DNA from: Alistipes sp. Zagget8
Lineage (GTDB): Bacteria; Bacteroidota; Bacteroidia; Bacteroidales; Rikenellaceae
DNA: 64,000 nucleotides
Reading direction: 5' to 3'
NCBI GenBank assembly: GCA_001941065.1
Contig: MSHJ01000005.1
Span: 372,001 to 436,000, forward strand
Notes under the pieces: generated by a model
The model's input: only the letters and a program-made list of their open reading frames with translations
Databases searched by the model: none
What the model was told of the DNA's origin: nothing
Program-made: the position numbers and the translations under genes
In this document: one piece after another, positions 55,061 to 64,000 of the stretch
Layout of the letters: each line of letters begins with the position of its first letter
Numbering within the stretch: the first letter of the stretch is position 1

Positions 55061-57694
55061 TTATTTTCCGGTCAGCGCCATGTCTATCAGGGCGAGATAA
55101 TATTTCAGAGCGCCGCGGTCCATCGCATTGTTACAGTTGCTGATAGCCCGTTGTATATCTCTGCGGGCATCCTTCATTTTCCCGAAATACACGGGCTCCG
55201 TATTTTTCGGGAAATAGTAATAGATCGTCGTCGTCGGCAGCATGGCCTGCGTCGTGACGCCTGTTTCGGTCAGGTCGTCCGGTAGCGATTCGGATGCGGA
55301 ACTGACCGCGCAGCGAATCGAGGCGATCCGGCGGGTGCTTTCCTCCCATTCGGAGAACGGATCGACAGCCTCGTCGGCAAATGCCTTGCTATTGCTTTTC
55401 GCCTTTTTCAGATTCGCTTTCAGCACGGGCGATCCGTTGAGCAAAAACGCAATGTACTGTCCTGCGTAAGTCATGCGGGCGGGGGTCAATGCTTTTCCCT
55501 TCCGGACATCCTTGAAAATGAACGATGCGATGTCGTTCAGCGCCTCTTCCTGCGTATAGGGGTTCTCCGATTTTTCGACACTGAGGGCCATCCGGGCGAC
55601 ACGGTTCATGATCTGCATTATCGGCATGCTCGTATAGGCTAACGAAGACAGCGAGCTGTTCGGTCCTCCCAAATACATGAATTCGCGGTTGGTATCCATC
55701 CAGGATAAATCTTCGCACAATTCGAGCACCGCTTTCATGGCCTGCTTCTGCACGTGTGCCGGAACCGGGATGTTTGCCGGCTGCATATTGTCTGCATGAG
55801 GCTCGTTCTGGTAAATTCCGCCGATGTAGCTGGACAGATAGCGCACGTAATCGTATACTTTCAGGAACACGAAATCCGGGAACAGGTCCTTGTAGGATTC
55901 GGGAATGCTGTCATCTTTGAGCCACCCGGGAGCATTGGCGATGATGAATTTCAGATTTTCGATATTCTGCGCCATCGAAACGGTTATGTCGCTGCCCAGA
56001 TCGCCTTTTTGCGCCCGGGGGTCGAGAGCGAACGATATTCCGCTCTGTTTGCCGTAGAAAAAGCGGGGGTCGCCGGTCTTTTCGGCGAGCCACTTGTTCA
56101 GCGTCTCTTTTTCATTGCTTTCCAAAGGCGTGTAGAGCCACTTGACGGCGAATTCGTCGTAAATTCCGGGCTTGTCTATGATCGTTGCCACGCCGCGCTC
56201 CCGATCGCCGGGGCGTGCCGCATAGTTGAACAGCACATCGTCGGTGACGGATGCCGTGAATCCGTACTTTTGTGTAAAAGCGGGATCACGCAACTGTTCC
56301 GGGGAATAGGCCATACTGCCGGCCAGGTTGGGGGCCAGTCCGAGGGCTGCCGCCATTCGTTGCATAACCTTTGCGGTCAACACTTCACAGACGGCTTCAT
56401 CGGACAGATAGTAGCCTGCATAACGGCGGTCGGTATTGGCGATCGTGTAGACGGCCTCCTTGCGGGCGCTTTCGGCAAAATCACGCGGCACGGTCAGTGA
56501 CACGCTCAGGATCTCACCCGTGCGCGGATCGGGCAGCCGGTTCAGCGTGACGGTGTTTCCGGTAGATGCGGAATAGACGACGCGGCTGATCAGCGGATCG
56601 TCTGCCCGGAAAGTGCTGTCGGACGGATATCGTTCCACGCGGATGGCCCGTTCGAATCCCGCCTGCTCCAGCACCGGGTTCCACTTTTCGATTCCGGCCC
56701 GGATCGCCCTGGCCCAATTTTCCGAAAACAGGGTGTCGATATAAATCACGATCGGTTTGACCGGTTCGGAAAGCTCTCCCCGGCGGATTTTTTCGGGCTC
56801 CTTTGCCTCCAGTTTCCACCGTCCGGCGAAATAACCCTGCTTGCTGCCTTTGTCGCTGAAAGAGGTGTAACGGACATACGAGGTTCCGATTCGTGGATCG
56901 GCTTCCCGGATTTTCATCTTTTCGTCGGGCAGCAGTGTCAGCGATGTGACGATGCCGGCCGATGTCTCCGGTTTTTCGTCCAGGATGCCCATCGGGAACG
57001 CCAGCGTCAGCCGTATCCCGACCTCGGACGAAACGGCGATGCTGTTGTTGAAGGCTTCCACGCCGTCGATTTGCGACCGGTCGGCGATATGTGCGTTTTC
57101 ATAAATGAAAAGACCCTCTCCCACGGGAACGCCTTGCAGGTTGACTATGTCCTTGTTGCTTCCCTGGAAATAGGAGGTGGCGTTGAACACGACCGCCGTG
57201 CTGTCGTTATTGAAAGCGGCGATGGGGAACGTTTTGATTATGGGACCGATCCGTGAAGCGTGCAGCGCGCTTTCGACATTGGTGTCGCCGCCTTTTGCAT
57301 AGACGTTGTAGGCCGGCTTGCGGAATAATACCAGCGAGTCGGTCCGGTCGATCCGCAGCCGTTTGCTGGGGGCGGCTTTCTGCCCCGGGGCGAGCAGTCC
57401 TACGTCGCTCGTGCGGTCGATATGGGTGTCCACCAGCAAATCGCGTCCGAAAATGCCGACCGGCACTTCCAGGTAGATTTTGTCTTCTACCTTGTGAATG
57501 CTCATGACGCCCTTTTTGTGAACGACCCCTTTCTTGCCCTTGAAAAGCTTGTCGTATGCGGTGGCTTTCGGCGCTGTTTTTACGCTGTCGGCCGTCTCTT
57601 TTTTCTTCCTCTTTCCGGCCGCGCAACTCTCCTGTGCAGGAATCGCCAGGCTCCCGATAACCAGTCCTAAAAGTAATATCTTGTAGTATTTCAT
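55061..57694 (-). CDS. Metalloprotease-like paralogue lacking the zinc site (DUF5117/DUF4953 type)
   Basis: 877 residues with a signal peptide. It aligns along its length with the neighbour at 57707-60304: N-terminal DUF5118/5117-like part (FKGKKGVVHKKGVMSIHKVE, FNNDSTAVVFNATSYF), then the DUF4953-like protease part (KPIVIYIDTLFSENWARAI, DPRTGEILSVSLTV, FNYAARPGDRERGVA). Where the neighbour has SHEIGHCLGFMHN, this protein has MQRMAAALGLAPN (about 444-456): both zinc His, the catalytic Glu and the third His are all replaced (H to Q, E to R, H to A, H to P). The fold seems kept but hydrolysis by the usual mechanism is not possible. It is the last gene of a SusCD-type operon, 12 bases after its active paralogue. 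Confidence 0.85.
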   Translation of the reverse strand: MKYYKILLLGLVIGSLAIPAQESCAAGKRKKKETADSVKTAPKATAYDKLFKGKKGVVHKKGVMSIHKVEDKIYLEVPVGIFGRDLLVDTHIDRTSDVGLLAPGQKAAPSKRLRIDRTDSLVLFRKPAYNVYAKGGDTNVESALHASRIGPIIKTFPIAAFNNDSTAVVFNATSYFQGSNKDIVNLQGVPVGEGLFIYENAHIADRSQIDGVEAFNNSIAVSSEVGIRLTLAFPMGILDEKPETSAGIVTSLTLLPDEKMKIREADPRIGTSYVRYTSFSDKGSKQGYFAGRWKLEAKEPEKIRRGELSEPVKPIVIYIDTLFSENWARAIRAGIEKWNPVLEQAGFERAIRVERYPSDSTFRADDPLISRVVYSASTGNTVTLNRLPDPRTGEILSVSLTVPRDFAESARKEAVYTIANTDRRYAGYYLSDEAVCEVLTAKVMQRMAAALGLAPNLAGSMAYSPEQLRDPAFTQKYGFTASVTDDVLFNYAARPGDRERGVATIIDKPGIYDEFAVKWLYTPLESNEKETLNKWLAEKTGDPRFFYGKQSGISFALDPRAQKGDLGSDITVSMAQNIENLKFIIANAPGWLKDDSIPESYKDLFPDFVFLKVYDYVRYLSSYIGGIYQNEPHADNMQPANIPVPAHVQKQAMKAVLELCEDLSWMDTNREFMYLGGPNSSLSSLAYTSMPIMQIMNRVARMALSVEKSENPYTQEEALNDIASFIFKDVRKGKALTPARMTYAGQYIAFLLNGSPVLKANLKKAKSNSKAFADEAVDPFSEWEESTRRIASIRCAVSSASESLPDDLTETGVTTQAMLPTTTIYYYFPKNTEPVYFGKMKDARRDIQRAISNCNNAMDRGALKYYLALIDMALTGK

Positions 57695-57706
57695 AGTCTG
57701 GACTTT

Positions 57707-60304
57707 CTATTTTAAACCGAACTCGATGGTGCGCAGCAACAGCTCATAATGTGCTTTTGTCTCTTTCGGAGCGTTGTCCACCCGGCTTTTGAGCAGCGTC
57801 TGGACCTTTGAGACATAAGCATAAATATCTGCTACGGTAGCCTGTCCGCGGTTGAAGATCGCGCGGGGCGACCATCCGAAGCCCGATACGGGATCGTAGG
57901 TTATTTCACCGCAAAGATTCTCGCCGTGGAGGTTGCAGGTGCAGGCGGTCATGTCGTGCTGCTGATCGGCAAAGCTCTTTCCCGAGGCCTTGGGCAGGGG
58001 GAAATTGCCGGCTCCCATCATCTGTTCGACGTACTGTTTCTGAATGTCCATCTGTTCGCGCGTGAGCTTCCGGCCGTTGACGGTCGGCCTCCAGATGAAA
58101 TCATAGACAATATCGGCGCAGTCCCGGAACGAGAACGAATTTCCGGCTACGTCGGCCGACAGGGATACGCTGAACGGTGTGGAGATAATAAGCCCGCCGA
58201 GCATGTTGGCCACAGCGGCCTTGGGTGAGCCCATGATCGCCAGTTTGTTCATCAGTTCCCGGTTGTCCAGCCAGTCGAGATCGCCGTAAAGTTCGAACAT
58301 GTATTTCAGGGCAGCCAGCTGCTTTTCGGTGGGAATGTTCGCGAATGCCGGCAGCGTGTCGTCGGCCTTCACTTCATTCTTGTAAAGTCCGCCTACATTC
58401 AGGTAGACGTGCTGGATGTACATGGCCATCTGGTTGATGATGCCCTCCAGTATCTCGGTCCGGAATTCGAAATCATCGTCGCCCGAGGTGATCCACTTGT
58501 CGTAATCGCCGATGAGCGTTTTGAGGTTCTTCACGCCGTAACGGGTTGCCTTCACCACGTCGTCGCCCAGGTCTTCCGTCTGCGACCGGGGGTCGAAGAA
58601 CCTTACCGAGAACTGCTGTTTTCCGTAACGTGCCCACGGATGTTCCTTTACGGCATTGGTGATCCATTTGGCTGTGATAGGTGCCTCCTCCTCGACGTTT
58701 GCCGCTTCGAAAACAGGCATGTAGGTCCAGTGGACCAGATACCGGTCGTGAATCCCGAACCGGGGCGGCGTGAGTTTGACGCCCCGCTCTTTATCTCCCG
58801 GTTGCGCTACGTAGTTGAAACGGGCATAGTCCATGATGGAGGTGGTGGTTCCGTGCTGCCGCGTGAAGGTCGGCGAACGGAGCGAATCGACCGGGATGAC
58901 CGACGATGCGCTCATGTTGTGCATGAAGCCGAGACAGTGGCCGATCTCGTGCGAGATGACGTAGCGGAGGGCGTCGCCCAGGATTTCGTCCGGAAGTTCC
59001 GCCTGGCGGACCTCGTCATCGACCGTGGCGGTCTGTACGAACCGCCATTTGTTGATCAGCCGCACGATGTCGTGATAGACATACACCGAAGCGTTCAGGA
59101 TTTCGCCGCTGCGGGGATCGACCCATGAGGGACCCATGGCATTCTGAATTCCGATCGGAGCATAGCGTACGCAGGAGTATTTCAGGTTGTCGGGATCGAA
59201 TTCGGGGTCGTCCGTCGGGAAATCCCGTGCTTCGATGGCGTCTTTGAATCCGATCTCCTCGAACAGTTCCTGCCACTGGTTGATTCCCTCCTTGATATAG
59301 GGTCTCCATTTGGCCGGGAAATCGCTGTCCACGTAGAACACGATCGGCTTTACGGGCTTGACTTTCTCCCCGCGGCGGAAGGCCGCGGTGTCGGACGGCG
59401 CTAACTGCCAGCGGTTGGCGTAATAGACGGGAGCCGTCGTCCGCGAACCTTCGCCCAGCTGCATCCGGGGTGTGAAGAAGACTCCGATCCGATAGTCCGC
59501 CATACGGGGACGATACGGTTTTTCCGGCAGCAGAATGATCGAGCGGGTCATTTCTACCGTGAAAGGAGCGTCTTTCAGGAGCGTTTTCCCGTCATTGTAC
59601 GAGGCCAGCGAATAGGTGTACGAAAGACAGCTGCGCACCGAGACATTGTCGTCGAAGGCCTTGATTCCGCTCAAATAGGAATTTTCACTTTTGAAGCTCT
59701 CGGTTCTCTTGAATGACGATCCGTAAAGCGAGTTTCGGTCGAAGGGGCTCATTTTCTTGTTGTCCCCGACGAAAAAGCTGGTCATGTCGAACACTACGGC
59801 CGTGCTGTCGTTGTTGAACGTTTCGATTTTGGCGTTTTTCAGAATCGAGCCGATGCTGCTCTTTTCCAGCGCCCTGTCGATTGCCGCATCGGTTGCGATG
59901 TAATCGGCATTCACCTCCCGGAGCTGTACATGGGTGTCGGTCTTCGTAAACAGGACGTGGAGCGGTTGTGTGGGTTTCGATCCTACGACGGCATTGGCGT
60001 TCTCGCTGATCTCCGTTACCGTGGAGCCGATCAGCATTTCACGCCCCAGCAGGTTCACCGGTAGTTCGAAATAGAGTTTTCCCTTCATTTTGTGCAGGGT
60101 TATCAGTCCACGCGCCGTCTCGTGCTTTTCCTTGAAAAACTCGTCGTACTTGCTCTTTTTATTGGCCGTGGAGTCGCTTTGGGACATTTCGGTCCCGGCT
60201 TTTTTCTTTTTGCCGAATGGCCAGAATGCGGATGCCGTGTCCGGAAATCCTCCCAGGCATATCGACAAGCATGCCACTGCAAAAATGAATTTTCTTTTTT
60301 TCAT
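57707..60304 (-). CDS. Large zinc-dependent metalloprotease (DUF5117/DUF4953 type)
   Basis: 865 residues with a signal peptide ending near TASA. Residues about 50-320 are the DUF5118/DUF5117-like region (KHETARGLITLHKMKGKLYF). The protease region has the full metzincin-type motif HEIGHCLGFMH: His452, Glu453, His456 and His462, followed by a likely Met-turn in TTSIMDYARFN. It should cut proteins or peptides in the periplasm or at the outer membrane. It is placed after SusD, DUF4843 and PKD-like lipoprotein genes, a set seen together in Bacteroidales. With the SusCD pair it suggests uptake of peptides or glycopeptides rather than plain sugar; this is inference. Confidence 0.9.
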   Translation of the reverse strand: MKKRKFIFAVACLSICLGGFPDTASAFWPFGKKKKAGTEMSQSDSTANKKSKYDEFFKEKHETARGLITLHKMKGKLYFELPVNLLGREMLIGSTVTEISENANAVVGSKPTQPLHVLFTKTDTHVQLREVNADYIATDAAIDRALEKSSIGSILKNAKIETFNNDSTAVVFDMTSFFVGDNKKMSPFDRNSLYGSSFKRTESFKSENSYLSGIKAFDDNVSVRSCLSYTYSLASYNDGKTLLKDAPFTVEMTRSIILLPEKPYRPRMADYRIGVFFTPRMQLGEGSRTTAPVYYANRWQLAPSDTAAFRRGEKVKPVKPIVFYVDSDFPAKWRPYIKEGINQWQELFEEIGFKDAIEARDFPTDDPEFDPDNLKYSCVRYAPIGIQNAMGPSWVDPRSGEILNASVYVYHDIVRLINKWRFVQTATVDDEVRQAELPDEILGDALRYVISHEIGHCLGFMHNMSASSVIPVDSLRSPTFTRQHGTTTSIMDYARFNYVAQPGDKERGVKLTPPRFGIHDRYLVHWTYMPVFEAANVEEEAPITAKWITNAVKEHPWARYGKQQFSVRFFDPRSQTEDLGDDVVKATRYGVKNLKTLIGDYDKWITSGDDDFEFRTEILEGIINQMAMYIQHVYLNVGGLYKNEVKADDTLPAFANIPTEKQLAALKYMFELYGDLDWLDNRELMNKLAIMGSPKAAVANMLGGLIISTPFSVSLSADVAGNSFSFRDCADIVYDFIWRPTVNGRKLTREQMDIQKQYVEQMMGAGNFPLPKASGKSFADQQHDMTACTCNLHGENLCGEITYDPVSGFGWSPRAIFNRGQATVADIYAYVSKVQTLLKSRVDNAPKETKAHYELLLRTIEFGLK

Positions 60305-60343
60305 AAAATATCGAGCTAAATTATTGGTTAGTCATCCTACGAA

Positions 60344-60378
60344 CAAAGGTAATCGATGCGTATTGCATCGATTACCTT
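60344..60378 (-). promoter_or_regulatory. Overlapping terminator hairpin and -7 box before the metalloprotease pair
   Basis: A 14-bp stem with a 5-base loop (AAGGTAATCGATGC at 60346-60359, complement at 60365-60378) lies 16 bases after the PKD-like gene stop and is followed by TTTG on the minus strand. The lower arm contains CAAAGGTA (60344-60351), i.e. TACCTTTG on the minus strand, a -7 box 40 bases before the metalloprotease start. Confidence 0.55.
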
Positions 60379-60394
60379 CCTGTTATCGAGATCT

Positions 60395-62011
60395 TTACTG
60401 TTTGCCTTGTGTCCCAAGAGCCGTGATACGTCCGAATCCGGTGAATGTATGATCCGCATCGGCGGTCCCCAGACTTCCGGAGTTACCCGTAATGGGGAGC
60501 ACGTACACTTTTCCTTCCTGGGTCGTGTTGTTATACGTCGCCACCAGCAACTGGTTGGCGTCCTCCTTCATTACCTCCATATCGGTGCTTTGCTGACTGT
60601 AATAACTCCACGCTTCCCGGAAGAGCGACATGGCCGTAATCTCTTCCCCCGCAGGCGCGGTGAACACACCGCTTTCGTTGACACCGACGGCGCTGCCGCC
60701 GATCACGCAGGGATAGACCTTGCTTTTGGTGGCGTAATAGATGACGGAACGTTTGTACGATCCTTCGAAGCACAGTGCGTTTTCAATGTCGGGGCATGTC
60801 GCGGCGGAGTATTTTCCGTCCGATTCGTAAAAATAGCTGCCGTTGTTGACATCCGGATCATACCGGTGCGATAACCGGTAGACATCGATCGCGCCCTGGG
60901 GGTCTTTGAGAATGAAATGAGCCCGTACGTGCACCGGACTTCCGGAGACCTGTTCACCGCGGCAGGAGCCGATCAGCGTATATCCCGAGAGCGAGTTCGG
61001 ATCGAAATTCACACTGCCGCCGGTCCCCGATGTCAGCGATGCGATCGGGTATGCGACCGGATCCATATGGTAAAATGCTCCCCTGGCCTTGTCGAAGAAA
61101 AAGACGACTCCTAAATCGGCATTTGTCTGGGTGTATTCGTTCCCGAATTTCTTGTCGGTGATTTGGGAGGGGCTCACGTAATTGAGCGGGTCCGAGAAGG
61201 TCTGCGTGACAGCGTTCACCAGTCTGCCATACGCATAAATATCTCCTTCGTAGACGAAAAATACCGAATAGGCATTTGTCCCGAGCATCTGTAATTCTTT
61301 GTCCTTTTCGGGCGGGAACGTGAACATCTGGTCGAAATTCTGGATAATCCCGTGTGTGCTGGCATCGAGGTTTTCCAGCGTTTTGTCCGTCATCGCCGTC
61401 ACGTAGAATGCCTGGGCGGTATTGCCGATGGGACCGTAGACCAGCTTCCGCATGACGCCTTCCATTTTTTTGCCGTTCGTGAAGGAGTAGGAGTCGTGGA
61501 TGTATTGGGTATCCCCGGTGTAGCCGGCCGAAACGTATTTGTTCCGCACCAGCGAAATATCCGATGTCTGCCCGTCCCTTGTGTCGGCGACCAGCACGCC
61601 GTCGCCCATCTGGCTGATAACGTAAACGTCGTAACGATGCATGTACTGTACACCGGTGCGCTTGTTGGTCACCGTGAATACCAGCGAATAGGGTTTCTGA
61701 CTGGGGGCCTGGGTGATTACCCGTTCCAGGTCCTTTTCCTCGCTCAGTTTGGAAAAAGTCGTCTCGTTTCCGTTCGATGTGACGGTGATTTTCCATTCGA
61801 AGGCGAGATCCGGATCGTCGGCCGGGGTTACTTTCGGAGAGAGCCGCAGCGTGTTTCCGTTTGCGATTTCGATCTTTGCCCCAAAACCGGTGGTGTCGAT
61901 CTCTACCGTATCCGAGATTTTACCGGAGGTACTTTTGTCGTCGTAGCATGACGCGGCGAACAGCGCCAGGGTCATGCACAATATGCAATAGGTTATAAAT
62001 GTTTTTTTCAT
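60395..62011 (-). CDS. PKD-like family lipoprotein
   Basis: 538 residues with a lipobox at Cys22 (FAASC). Residues about 30-125 resemble a PKD-like Ig module (LRLSPKVTPADDPDLAFEWKITV, YSLVFTVTNKRTGVQY). The remainder (about 130-538) has the look of a propeller (MGDGVLVADTRDGQTSDISLV, AYSVFFVYEGDIYAYGRLV, SVIYYATKSKVYPCVIGG). Proteins with this plan are annotated as PKD-like family lipoproteins and regularly follow SusD and DUF4843 genes. It is probably a surface binding accessory of this SusCD system. It starts two bases before the DUF4843 stop region, so the two are tightly linked. Confidence 0.75.
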   Translation of the reverse strand: MKKTFITYCILCMTLALFAASCYDDKSTSGKISDTVEIDTTGFGAKIEIANGNTLRLSPKVTPADDPDLAFEWKITVTSNGNETTFSKLSEEKDLERVITQAPSQKPYSLVFTVTNKRTGVQYMHRYDVYVISQMGDGVLVADTRDGQTSDISLVRNKYVSAGYTGDTQYIHDSYSFTNGKKMEGVMRKLVYGPIGNTAQAFYVTAMTDKTLENLDASTHGIIQNFDQMFTFPPEKDKELQMLGTNAYSVFFVYEGDIYAYGRLVNAVTQTFSDPLNYVSPSQITDKKFGNEYTQTNADLGVVFFFDKARGAFYHMDPVAYPIASLTSGTGGSVNFDPNSLSGYTLIGSCRGEQVSGSPVHVRAHFILKDPQGAIDVYRLSHRYDPDVNNGSYFYESDGKYSAATCPDIENALCFEGSYKRSVIYYATKSKVYPCVIGGSAVGVNESGVFTAPAGEEITAMSLFREAWSYYSQQSTDMEVMKEDANQLLVATYNNTTQEGKVYVLPITGNSGSLGTADADHTFTGFGRITALGTQGKQ

Positions 62012-62013
62012 GA

Positions 62014-63003
62014 TTATAAATCGAAGGGATTAACGAGAATGGGAGGATTTTCTTTCAGTTTCAGCTCATAGGTTTTGTCACCCGACTTGACCGAAACGAT
62101 ATTGCCTGCGGCATTCAGGACCGCAGCATCGTCGCTATGTCGGAGAATGTCATCGGGATGTGCCAGGTTGTACTCGTAAATATAGGTTTCCAGCTTGTGG
62201 AATAGTTGTTTCGTATACATGTCCTGGACATTGCCGGGGTTGATCATGGGATATTTCTCGAGAATATCCGCATCGGTTCCCAGGTATCCGAACACATTGA
62301 GCATTTCCGGCCACACTTCCCGGAGGACTTTGGCCAGATTCTTACTGTAAAGTCCGTTGGAACTGTATTTGGCGCTCAGTCGCGTTCTGGTCTTCGCTTC
62401 ATCCTGCTCTCCGTATACGTTTCCGTCGTCGTCGACCCAGAGTGCCGTGTAGGATACGTACCTCAAAAAGTTTCTTTGCAGCATGTATTCCGGCATCTTG
62501 ATGTCATTGGACCAGGTCAGCACGGCTTCGGTCGAGACGAGAGCTCCGCCCGTGACGGGCAGGTCGGTTTCCGGGTCGATGTCCGTCGAGAACTGGTCGT
62601 TGCCGAGCAGCCGCAGTCCCAGTGCCAGATCGCCCTGGGCGAGCGCCTGCTTGTCATTGTTAACCCGCACGGTCACGGTTCCCGATGTCGCTCCGGCCTT
62701 AACCAGTCCGCCCAGTACGGTATACTGACCGGCGGTGGCGGTCGTAGTCTCTTCATTCACTTCCACGGCTACCGGGCGGTCGTAGTCGGCCATAGGGCCG
62801 ATGATATTGAGTTTTATCTCAACATCGGCGTATTCGGCGTCGGGGGTGTCGATAAAAGAGTACGACTGATTGTTTGACGGGAAATATACGGCGGAATCTT
62901 TTGTGGCATACGCCGAGAGATCATCCTGGGAACAACCTCCCGACAGGATCGCGGCACCCGCTATCAATGCCAGCGACACTATTTTCAAGCTATTCATGTT
63001 CAT
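62014..63003 (-). CDS. DUF4843-like lipoprotein
   Basis: 329 residues with Cys24 in a LSGGC lipobox. Residues about 35-180 look like the beta-rich DUF4843 domain (SAVYFPSNNQSYSFID, YADVEIKLNIIGPMADYDRPVAVEV, GTVTVRVNNDKQAL). The C-terminal part (about 190-329) is more helical (KYSSNGLYSKNLAKVLREVW). Genes of this type sit between SusD and PKD-like genes in Bacteroidales loci; no function has been shown that I know of. The spacing to SusD is 23 bases and to the PKD-like gene 2 bases. Confidence 0.75.
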   Translation of the reverse strand: MNMNSLKIVSLALIAGAAILSGGCSQDDLSAYATKDSAVYFPSNNQSYSFIDTPDAEYADVEIKLNIIGPMADYDRPVAVEVNEETTTATAGQYTVLGGLVKAGATSGTVTVRVNNDKQALAQGDLALGLRLLGNDQFSTDIDPETDLPVTGGALVSTEAVLTWSNDIKMPEYMLQRNFLRYVSYTALWVDDDGNVYGEQDEAKTRTRLSAKYSSNGLYSKNLAKVLREVWPEMLNVFGYLGTDADILEKYPMINPGNVQDMYTKQLFHKLETYIYEYNLAHPDDILRHSDDAAVLNAAGNIVSVKSGDKTYELKLKENPPILVNPFDL

Positions 63004-63026
63004 AATTTTTCATTGATGATTATTCG

Positions 63027-64000
63027 CTACTGAACCCGGCCGCCGATTTCCAGTTCATCTTTCGGATAGGGCAGCAGATAGCGAGCGGATGTGAATGTGT
63101 TGTTTTCGTTGTCGTATCCGTATATGTTAAGCGGATTTTCGAGGTTGTAACGTTTGAAGAAATAGAACAGCTGTCCCTCGCCGATGAACTCGCGCATATA
63201 CTCTTTGGTCAGCTCGTCGAAAACGGTCATCCAGAATTCGTTCTCGATCTGATCTTTGGTCAGGGGCTGGCTCAGGCCGCGTTTTTCCCGGACCAGGTTT
63301 ATGATCTCCAGCGCTTTGTCCTCATTCGACTGCGAAAGGTAATACTCCGCCATGATGTAGTACATTTCGCTGATCTTGATCAGCGGCAGCATATCGCGGA
63401 AATCAACGGCCGCAGTCGATCCGTTGTCCGTCTGGTAGAGTTTGTACCCCATGTAATATTTGTCCCGGCTGCTGCCTCCCGCGGTGCTGCTCTGCTTTGA
63501 CGTCTCCTTGAAATGCAGGTCGAAGCGGTAATCGTCGAATCCGATATATCCGGGGACATACTCGCTCTTGTCGTAATCATAGGAATAGGCGTTGAAAATG
63601 TCGTATGCCACCCTCGACCATTTGATTACGTTGGTCAGAGCGTTGGGCTGGTAGACGAAATCGATCATTTCGTCGTTCACCATATTCTTGAGGTTGTAGG
63701 CATTCAGGGTGAAGAGGTGTTCTTTGGAGAAGACGCGGTCGGGCGTGCCGGCTCCGTACAGGTCGGAAGCGCTCACCCATTTATAGGCCGTGCCTTCGAG
63801 TTTGGTCAGCTCTTCGGCGATGTCGAACGCCTTTTTCAGGCTTTCCGCACTTCCTTCCCACATGTAAACCCGCGCCAGCGTGGCCTGGGCTGCAAAGTAA
63901 TTCATGTGGTATACGCGGTTGTTCCAGTATCCGTCTTTGTTGGCTGCTGCCGGGGCCTCGTTTTTCCCGCGAATGGGGTCGATTTCCAGACATTTGATGG
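63027..64000 (-). CDS. SusD/RagB family lipoprotein, N-terminus beyond window
   Basis: The C-terminal 324 codons of a SusD homologue. The frame stays open to the window end at 64000, reading ...KDGYWNNRVYHMNYFAAQAT, so an internal Met at 63905 is not the start. Family features: MNYFAAQATLARVYMWEG, LLPLIKISEMYYIMAEYYLSQ, and a C-terminal FDELTKEYMREFIGEGQLFYFFKRYN region ending LPYPKDELEIGGR. A SusC gene is expected just beyond the edge. It heads the visible part of the third SusCD-type operon, with DUF4843, PKD-like and two metalloprotease genes after it. Confidence 0.93.
   Translation of the reverse strand, partial: IKCLEIDPIRGKNEAPAAANKDGYWNNRVYHMNYFAAQATLARVYMWEGSAESLKKAFDIAEELTKLEGTAYKWVSASDLYGAGTPDRVFSKEHLFTLNAYNLKNMVNDEMIDFVYQPNALTNVIKWSRVAYDIFNAYSYDYDKSEYVPGYIGFDDYRFDLHFKETSKQSSTAGGSSRDKYYMGYKLYQTDNGSTAAVDFRDMLPLIKISEMYYIMAEYYLSQSNEDKALEIINLVREKRGLSQPLTKDQIENEFWMTVFDELTKEYMREFIGEGQLFYFFKRYNLENPLNIYGYDNENNTFTSARYLLPYPKDELEIGGRVQ

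Overview
The window looks like the chromosome of a gut Bacteroidales bacterium, most probably Alistipes or a close relative. The evidence is its GC-rich coding sequence, several SusC/SusD pairs, a hybrid two-component regulator, abundant lipoproteins, and promoters of the Bacteroidetes type (TAnnTTTG at -7, sometimes with TTG upstream). The genus is inferred; no rRNA or marker set is present to prove it. I found no rRNA, tRNA, CRISPR array, transposase or phage gene.

Layout. (1) 1-8.4 kb: a polysaccharide utilisation locus (PUL) with SusC, SusD and a surface glycan-binding lipoprotein on the minus strand, divergent from a GH28 pectinase; the shared 426-bp promoter region carries four copies of a CATCTGC-type site. 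(2) 8.4-12.2 kb: a stand-alone ATPase, a MATE transporter and an RluB-type pseudouridine synthase with a long basic repeat arm. (3) 12.2-39.8 kb: a secreted GH130 protein, then a large minus-strand PUL (GH115, two Big2/discoidin lipoproteins, SusD, SusC, two GH105, a BACON-GH43, an FAD oxidoreductase, a GH2 and a frameshifted putative glycosidase), flanked by its likely regulator, a 1325-residue hybrid two-component system. GH105, GH115, GH43 and GH2 together suggest an acidic, uronate-bearing plant glycan such as arabinogalactan, rhamnogalacturonan side chains or glucuronoxylan. (4) 39.8-44.8 kb: a minus-strand run of ligA, dapA, a DUF4919 protein and a clostripain-like lipoprotein. (5) 44.9-49 kb: a small acidic protein, an EF-hand/LRR lipoprotein, a TIR protein fused to a lectin-like C-terminal module, and a fimbrillin/GLUG lipoprotein preceded by an unlisted 52-codon ORF and a four-copy promoter repeat. 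(6) 49.2-55 kb: purA, an etfB-etfA-acyl-CoA dehydrogenase operon and a small beta-barrel protein. (7) 55-64 kb: a third SusCD-type locus, cut by the window end, encoding SusD, a DUF4843 lipoprotein, a PKD-like lipoprotein and two paralogous large metalloproteases, one of which has lost every zinc ligand.

The most unusual items are the TIR-lectin fusion, the catalytic/non-catalytic metalloprotease pair in a SusCD-type operon, the two repeat-based operators (6.5 kb and 48.9 kb), the G9 tracts (one intact in a susC, one at a frameshift), and a GH105 paralogue lacking four residues of a conserved active-site loop. All family names are from reading the sequence by eye; none was checked by a database search.
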